From positions 1-34,502 of the forward strand of contig JAUXFM010000014.1 of NCBI GenBank assembly GCA_030622955.1: a stretch of DNA of 34,502 nucleotides, written 5' to 3'. Below, piece after piece: positions 30,732 through 34,502 of this stretch (positions within the stretch are counted from its first letter, which is position 1; each line of letters opens with the position of its first letter). Under the pieces are notes generated by a model, which searched no databases, was not told the origin of the DNA, and saw only the letters and a program-made list of their open reading frames with translations. The translations under genes and the position numbers were made by a program. This stretch comes from Lentisphaerales bacterium (GTDB lineage: Bacteria > Verrucomicrobiota > Kiritimatiellia > JAUXFM01).

Positions 30732-32768
30732 CTACTCGGCCGAAACGTATTCAAACACACGAAACGTAGGAAAGCGTCTGCCGCCAAGCATTGTCGCCCG
30801 CTCAGATTCATGCACCGGCTTGAACGGGCCAAACCCCTCATCGCCAGCCAGGTAGAGCCGAACAAGCATGCAGTTCTTTGCGCGTGGCAGCGTCGTGAAG
30901 CAGAAACCATTTTCGTCATCTACCGATGCGAAGAAATCAGAATGTTTCGCTCCCAGCACATCCAGGATTATTGCGAGCTCTCCCGAAATAATCGGCTCGC
31001 TCACGATGATATATCGTGCCCCACATGCTGCGATGATCTTTTCTGCTTCCGCAACATCCTCACTAACAAAGAAACGATACGGAATCATACAGGATTCTCT
31101 TGTGTCCTCCAGCCCGACAAAGTTGTTGGCAAGATTCGGGCGCTCCCCGATATAGGTTATTGCGTTGCCCAGTGGCCAGGACGCAAGAACACTGTACTCC
31201 GGTGCCGCTAGTGACCAACCCTTGTAACCAGAGGTAGCAGGCGTGTTATCCCGCATCCATCGACACAGCTCATAAACAGTATCACGATTCAAATGCCTTT
31301 GCCGCGCAGCATATGCATACTCTTTAACCCATTTCCCCGTCGGCCAAACGCAGATGGTTAAGAGCGCAAGTCCCAGCCCCCAGGCCCCTATTCTCGCCTT
31401 GGCATTCACAGAAAGCTGTTGTGCCGCGAAAAACACCAGGCAGATGAACGCTGCAATCAGGACCGCCATCGATATCGAGAAGAGGTCCGAAAAACGCTGC
31501 TGCATAACCGCGCTCACGCCACATACAGCCGACCATGAGACAAACACCACAGCCATGCGCCTGCCAGCCATATTTCTCCACCGCTTCTTCACAAGCAACA
31601 GCATGAGAAGCGGTGCCGGCACAACGAGCCATGTAAAGTTTGCCACAAGATTCTTGAAACCGGGCGCACCAATTTCCTGAACATAATCAACGAAAGGATC
31701 CACCTTTCCAAACCAGGCGATCCCACCCGCAACCACTGCCACCAGGCTGCGCCAGACCACAATTCCTGCGATCAGCCCTATACCTGCGAAAGCCAGCAGA
31801 TGCCAGCGAATCCGACCTTCCTCATGACGCCGGTGAGAAAGAGAATCAAGCAGTATCCCCTCAAGCACCAGGCCCGCGCCGCAGGTAATAAGCAAGTCCA
31901 GATGATAGCGACAAAGCGACGTCCAACTGCCTATACCGTCGCACCACCATGCGGTCATCATCAAGACCGGCAAGAGCAGGACCGCCGCGAACATGAAGGC
32001 ACCACATCCTAGCAGAGCATGCCTGCGCACAATCTCGCGCTCGTTCATCACAACAACCATGCTGGCACCGAGCGAGAGACAGGTAATTATCACAAAGAAA
32101 AGGGAACCAACCCAGGTAAGCAACAGGAGAACCAACAGCAGACCAACCGCCCCAGCCAGTGCGACAGCCCTGGCAGCACTGCAGCCTTGCACCACCTTCA
32201 CGAGGCATAGCAACAGCAAAGCCGCAAGCAAACCCACCAGCACATGGTGATCCGGCCTGCCAACGACCGAGACCTGGATGTGGTACGGCATAAATGTCAG
32301 TAGCATACCAGCCAACAGTCCACCGCAACGCGACATCAGTGCCCTGCCCAATGCGATCACAATTCCTACGGTCATCGCACCGAGTATTGCCGGCATAATC
32401 GCAGCTACCGCTGTCACGAGGTCATCTGACGGCGTTCTGTTGGCCGCGAGCAGTTGAGCCACGCCGGCGACCAGATAGTCGAACAACGGTGGCGTATTGA
32501 CCCGGAACGCTGAACCATAGCACATATATGGATCAACTTCAGAGAACGTGAAATTGCCGGATGTTATCAACAAAATGCGACGCATATGATAATACGCGTC
32601 GTTCTCAATCAGCCTGATGTCGCCCGGCGCAATGAAAACCCTCTTCCAGTTGAATGCACGCACGTGGAATGCAAGAATTGTGATGGCAAAAACGGCAAGA
32701 TAGAAGCACGCAGTTGAAAATCTGGATCGACCTGCACAAAAACGGCGATCTGTTGTGTCGGCAGTCAT
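30732..32768 (-). CDS. STT3/PglB/AglB-like oligosaccharyltransferase (GT66) with a degenerate WWDYG motif
   Basis: Multi-spanning membrane protein of 678 residues. It has about a dozen hydrophobic segments up to residue 480 and then a soluble periplasmic-type C-terminal domain. The first catalytic acidic motif is clear: RLIENDAYYHMRR, Asp57. A second lies at VVGRPDHHVLVG, Asp173-His174-His175. The position of the acceptor-binding WWDYG motif holds ASWPLGNAITYIGERP (529-544), with the flanking context (SWxxG, then a gap, IGERPNLANNF) kept. Members transfer glycans from a lipid carrier to Asn of exported proteins. It is the downstream neighbour of alaS with a 42-bp gap. CAGGAG sits 5 bases before the ATG. 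A GT39/PMT-like glycosyltransferase is the alternative, but the END and DHH motifs favour STT3. Confidence 0.78.
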   Translation of the reverse strand: MTADTTDRRFCAGRSRFSTACFYLAVFAITILAFHVRAFNWKRVFIAPGDIRLIENDAYYHMRRILLITSGNFTFSEVDPYMCYGSAFRVNTPPLFDYLVAGVAQLLAANRTPSDDLVTAVAAIMPAILGAMTVGIVIALGRALMSRCGGLLAGMLLTFMPYHIQVSVVGRPDHHVLVGLLAALLLLCLVKVVQGCSAARAVALAGAVGLLLVLLLLTWVGSLFFVIITCLSLGASMVVVMNEREIVRRHALLGCGAFMFAAVLLLPVLMMTAWWCDGIGSWTSLCRYHLDLLITCGAGLVLEGILLDSLSHRRHEEGRIRWHLLAFAGIGLIAGIVVWRSLVAVVAGGIAWFGKVDPFVDYVQEIGAPGFKNLVANFTWLVVPAPLLMLLLVKKRWRNMAGRRMAVVFVSWSAVCGVSAVMQQRFSDLFSISMAVLIAAFICLVFFAAQQLSVNAKARIGAWGLGLALLTICVWPTGKWVKEYAYAARQRHLNRDTVYELCRWMRDNTPATSGYKGWSLAAPEYSVLASWPLGNAITYIGERPNLANNFVGLEDTRESCMIPYRFFVSEDVAEAEKIIAACGARYIIVSEPIISGELAIILDVLGAKHSDFFASVDDENGFCFTTLPRAKNCMLVRLYLAGDEGFGPFKPVHESERATMLGGRRFPTFRVFEYVSAE

Positions 32769-32810
32769 TATTCTCCTGCCCCCTGCCGGTGATTCTGGTT
32801 CGAATCCGAT

Positions 32811-34502
32811 CTATTCAAGCACCGCACGTATCCGGCGCACCCCGGCGCTGCATGATTCCTCTTTCACGATCCTGAACCTGCCCAGCGCAGCGGTACTTTC
32901 GACATGTGGCCCTCCACATACTTCCTTTGAGAAGTCACCGAACGAGAAGACTTTCACCTGCTCGCCATATTTCCCACTGAACAATGCTATTGCACCTGAA
33001 TCCTTTGCTTCCTCGATGGTCATCACTTCCATCTTCATCGCAAGATCCCGCTCTATTGCATCATTAACCAGATCCTCAATCTTCTTAACCACTTCAGGCG
33101 GGACCTTGCCGGTATGTGCAAAGTCAAATCGAAGTCGCTCGGGAGTTATGTTTGATCCCTTCTGCACGGCATCCTTCCCCAGCACATCCCGCAGGCTCTG
33201 ATGCAGCAAATGGGTAGCAGTATGTAATCGCCTCGTCGCCTCCGAACTATCAGCCAGCCCCCCCTTGAACACCTTGTCGGCACCCTTCTTGGAGAGCTCG
33301 CGATGCTTGGCAAAAGCCTTGTTATAGGCTGCACGGTCAATGGCCATACCATGCTCTCCGCAAATCTGTTCGGTAAACTCGTAGGGGAATCCGTAGGTGT
33401 CATACAGCTTAAAGGCTACCCTGCCCGGCAGCAATGACTGGCCGTGCCCGCTCATCTTGTCCATTACTTTCCGAATCTCCGACATGCCTCGATCCAGCGT
33501 CTGTTCGAACTTCTCTTCTTCTGTCTTTAATTCCGCCACGATTCTAGCCCTGTTACTTTCAAGCTCCGGATATGCTCCGCTATACGTATCGATAACTGCT
33601 CTTGCAATCGCGTTGGTGAAACCGCCCGGCATAGCAAGCTGCCGCGCATAACGTACAGCGATTCTTATAAGCCGCCGCAGAACATAGCCCTGCCCCAGGT
33701 TACTTGGGGTAACACCGTTCTCATCACCCAGAATAAAGACAGAACTGCGCAAATGATCGGCAAGCACCCTGAACGCCTTCAGCGATTCAGGACTCTCCTC
33801 CATCCTCTTGCCGGACTGATCGGCAATCGTGGCCAGGATGTCCCTGAACATCACCGTATCAAACACGCTTTCCTTGCCCTGCAATACCGATACCGTTCGC
33901 TCAAGCCCCATGCCTGTGTCAACATTGTTCCTGGCAAGCGAAACATATTTCCCTTCTGCAGTCTTCTCGTACTGCATGAACACATCATTCCAAACCTCGA
34001 AGTACTTCCCGCATGCGCAGCCAGGTCTGCATTCGGGGCCGCATGACTCGGACCCGGTATCAATGAACATCTCCGTGTCAGGCCCGCATGGCCCGGTCGC
34101 ACCCGCCGGCCCCCACCAGTTATCGACTACCGGCAATCGGAATATCCGCTCTCCGCGAATCCCCAGCTGCTGCCATATGGCAGCAGATTCCTCGTCCGCA
34201 GGGGTATCTTCGCTTCCCTCAAAGACGGTCACATACAGCTTCTCAGGGCTCAGCCCAAGGTATTCTTTCGAAGTGAGGAATTCGTACGACCACGAGATCG
34301 CCTCTTCCTTGAAGTAGTCGCCGAACGACCAGTTCCCCAGCATCTCGAAGAATGTGAGATGTGTCGCGTCACCGACCTCCGTGATGTCTCCGGTCCTCAC
34401 GCATCTCTGGCAGTTGCACACACGTTTTCCTGCAGGATGCGGCTCACCCAAAAGGTACGGAACCAGCGGATGCATGCCAGCCGTCGTGAAGAGCACAGTA
34501 GG
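32811..34502 (-). CDS. alaS: Alanyl-tRNA synthetase, C-Ala-less form (5' end outside the window)
   Basis: Charges tRNA-Ala and edits mischarged Ser/Gly. The frame runs off the right edge with PTVLFTTAGMHPLVP, the family's motif 1 region, so about 30 N-terminal residues are missing. Visible are CNCQRCVRTGDITEVG, HLTFFEMLGNWSFGDYFKEE, the Cys-rich insertion CGPECRPGCACGKYFEVWND and NNVDTGMGLERTVSVLQG. A tRNA-recognition region follows, then the editing domain with zinc ligands HTATHLLH and CGGPHVESTAALGRF. The protein then stops at SAGVRRIRAVLE, where ordinary AlaRS continues for about 250-300 residues with the DHHA1/C-Ala domain. Only 42 bp separate it from the next gene, so no lost domain is hidden. 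Confidence 0.93.
   Translation of the reverse strand, partial: PTVLFTTAGMHPLVPYLLGEPHPAGKRVCNCQRCVRTGDITEVGDATHLTFFEMLGNWSFGDYFKEEAISWSYEFLTSKEYLGLSPEKLYVTVFEGSEDTPADEESAAIWQQLGIRGERIFRLPVVDNWWGPAGATGPCGPDTEMFIDTGSESCGPECRPGCACGKYFEVWNDVFMQYEKTAEGKYVSLARNNVDTGMGLERTVSVLQGKESVFDTVMFRDILATIADQSGKRMEESPESLKAFRVLADHLRSSVFILGDENGVTPSNLGQGYVLRRLIRIAVRYARQLAMPGGFTNAIARAVIDTYSGAYPELESNRARIVAELKTEEEKFEQTLDRGMSEIRKVMDKMSGHGQSLLPGRVAFKLYDTYGFPYEFTEQICGEHGMAIDRAAYNKAFAKHRELSKKGADKVFKGGLADSSEATRRLHTATHLLHQSLRDVLGKDAVQKGSNITPERLRFDFAHTGKVPPEVVKKIEDLVNDAIERDLAMKMEVMTIEEAKDSGAIALFSGKYGEQVKVFSFGDFSKEVCGGPHVESTAALGRFRIVKEESCSAGVRRIRAVLE

Noticed and set aside
32769-32810. Frameshifted remnant of the alaS C-Ala domain
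   Set aside because: Only 42 bases separate the alaS stop from the start of the next gene, so there is no room for a lost domain.
1-34502. CRISPR arrays, tRNA or rRNA genes, insertion sequences, prophage genes
   Set aside because: Reading both strands showed no regularly spaced direct repeats, no cloverleaf-like or rRNA-like stretches and no transposase, integrase or phage structural genes. A covariance-model search (tRNAscan, Infernal) would be needed to exclude small RNAs firmly.

Overview
The window looks like one piece of a chromosome from a Gram-negative, diderm bacterium. The signs are a Wza-type outer-membrane polysaccharide exporter, a SurA-type periplasmic chaperone, several lipoproteins and DXP-dependent vitamin B6 synthesis (PdxA and PdxB). 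Gene density is high, base composition is even, and no phage, insertion sequence or CRISPR array was seen. An uncultured member of the PVC group (Kiritimatiellota, Lentisphaerota or Verrucomicrobiota) would fit, as would a deltaproteobacterial-type lineage. That placement is inference: no rRNA gene is present to settle it.

Layout. 1-397: a leader with a large imperfect palindrome and a candidate promoter. 398-5285 (+): a three-gene exopolysaccharide module (export lipoprotein, tyrosine autokinase/chain-length regulator, phosphoglycosyl transferase). 5354-7438: tsaB (-), a VTT/DedA-type membrane protein (+) and idi (-). 7648-13305 (+): an ebo cluster in the order eboB-eboC-eboF-eboD-eboE with no recognisable eboA, followed by an O-methyltransferase and a Cys-rich protein. 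14984-15168: a second large palindromic element. 15243-17937: an ATP-grasp ligase (+), a ferredoxin-like aldo/keto reductase (-) and a small lipoprotein (+). 17944-24916 (-): a tight run transcribed as queG-mutS-pdxB-rlmN-rsmB. 25225-29211 (-): surA-pdxA-rsmA followed by a Gfo/Idh/MocA oxidoreductase. 29331-30725: two small Ig-like lipoproteins (+) around a zinc-ribbon protein (-). 30732-34502 (-): alaS (its 5' end lies outside the window) followed by an STT3-like oligosaccharyltransferase.

The most interesting region is the ebo cluster. ebo genes are known from cyanobacteria, where they are implicated in moving the scytonemin monomer to the periplasm, from pseudomonads and other bacteria, and from plastids of some eustigmatophyte algae. 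Their chemistry is unresolved. Here idi, the isoprenoid-precursor isomerase, is divergently transcribed next to a UbiA-family prenyltransferase. A dehydroquinate-synthase-like cyclase, two predicted hydrolases and a TIM-barrel protein follow, then an O-methyltransferase. I infer a route to, or trafficking of, a prenylated and possibly methylated small molecule.

Other points to follow up are an alanyl-tRNA synthetase that ends after the editing domain (no C-Ala domain), an STT3-like protein whose WWDYG signature has become SWPLGN, and two unrelated long hairpin elements of about 160-185 bp. The surA-pdxA-rsmA order also matches the one known from Escherichia coli.
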